Positions 63,737 to 64,000 of a stretch of DNA of 64,000 bases are shown here, piece after piece. The stretch is from positions 103,642 through 167,641 of the forward strand of contig NZ_BMMK01000012.1 in the NCBI RefSeq assembly GCF_014645795.1, given 5' to 3'. Both the position numbers and the translations under genes were made by a program. Numbering within the stretch: position 1 is the stretch's first letter; each line of letters starts with the position of its first letter. Below the pieces are notes generated by a model. The model had not been told where the DNA came from and did no database searches. It saw only the letters and a list, made by a program, of their open reading frames with translations. Origin of the DNA: Longimycelium tulufanense (lineage in GTDB: Bacteria > Actinomycetota > Actinomycetes > Mycobacteriales > Pseudonocardiaceae).

Positions 63737-64000
63737 TCATCATTGCCGGCGGGAATAGCATACTAGGCAGGTTGGTTTACGCGATTTCCGTATACTAACC
63801 ACCACATTTCCCCAGGATCGTTTTATTGCTCCACATCAACCGGAAAGCCCCTCGCGCTGTCTCGAAGTAGGGGAAAGCGCGAGGGGCAACTCCTCTTTAC
63901 GTACATCACGCTGCCGCTGAGCGCCCCCAGAGGGCTGCAGGGCTCCGGCGAAGTCGTTTCATGTCACGAGGAGCAGGCACGGCCTCGTGGTTGATCATGG
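63737..64000. other. non-coding end of the window
   Basis: No gene is visible in the last 264 bases apart from the hairpin repeat. The stretch 63740-63830 is AT-rich. Confidence 0.35.
63847..63887. repeat. GCCCCTCGCGCT hairpin repeat, copy 2
   Basis: GCCCCTCGCGCT (63847-63858) and exact complement AGCGCGAGGGGC (63876-63887), loop containing GGGGAAA. Matches the stem and loop core of the copy at 53376-53426. Confidence 0.75.

Noticed and set aside
1..64000. CRISPR array
   Set aside because: No set of regularly spaced direct repeats was found; the only repeats are hairpins and short operators.

Overview
The window is high-GC DNA with very strong G/C preference at third codon positions. Gene content includes SigC-like and other ECF sigma factors, CsoR-CopZ-CopA, a LAL-type LuxR regulator, an ALF-repeat polymorphic toxin and AICE-like tRNA scars. 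It is an actinobacterial chromosome; the style fits Pseudonocardiales (inference, not a species call).

Left part, 1-20.9 kb, is mostly housekeeping and stress functions. It holds a PLP-dependent cysteine synthase-like enzyme with a coupled MFS exporter, and a copper-efflux operon (csoR-copZ-copA) with a CsoR-type operator and terminator. It also holds Hsp20, a GH13 alpha-glucosidase, an ECF sigma factor fused to a zinc-finger domain, and a class II amidotransferase. A NarL-type two-component system lies divergent from an FtsX-type ABC exporter (ChrSA/HrtBA-like layout). Then come a tandem universal stress protein, an ankyrin protein, a DAO-type oxidoreductase and a membrane-anchored EEP-family hydrolase.

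Metallophore-like region, 21.4-31.8 kb, is the most interesting part. A FecB/FecCD/FepC-type uptake operon converges on a four-gene operon: MFS exporter, AsnB-like amidotransferase, cytochrome P450 and DIT1/PvcA-type isonitrile synthase. The two operons share a bidirectional terminator. Both carry the same ECF-type promoter, CCGGGAACT-N16-CGAC, about 50 nt before their first start codons. A SigC-like ECF sigma factor with a divergent zf-HC2 membrane protein sits next to the cluster. A third exact copy of the promoter lies at 7.5 kb. The proposed product is an amidated, possibly oxidatively dimerised aromatic isonitrile, exported and recaptured as a metallophore, perhaps for copper.

32-47 kb carries a large LAL regulator, a HAD acid phosphatase, an aldo/keto reductase, a PapA-like acyltransferase with divergent TetR, and an Rrf2 regulator beside an oxidoreductase broken by one amber codon. 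Between them are many gene and IS remnants: a peptide-ABC ATPase tail, a BBE-type oxidase, IS5, IS256, IS4, serine recombinase and PIN-toxin pieces. At 46.99-47.03 kb is the exact 3' half (from U33) of tRNA-Pro(GGG) with its terminator, the signature of an integration site.

47-64 kb is accessory DNA: an intact IS110-family element with a structured left end, a B12-type radical SAM protein with a nucleotidyltransferase-fold partner interrupted by an in-frame TGA, and a run of secreted proteins. These include a glycine-zipper protein, an ECF sigma/CU044_5270 pair, and a 1363-residue polymorphic toxin with a translationally coupled HEAT-repeat candidate immunity protein. A secreted pair whose second member is a trypsin-fold protein lacking catalytic His and Ser closes the window. 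Two copies of a GCCCCTCGCGCT hairpin bracket 53.4-63.9 kb.
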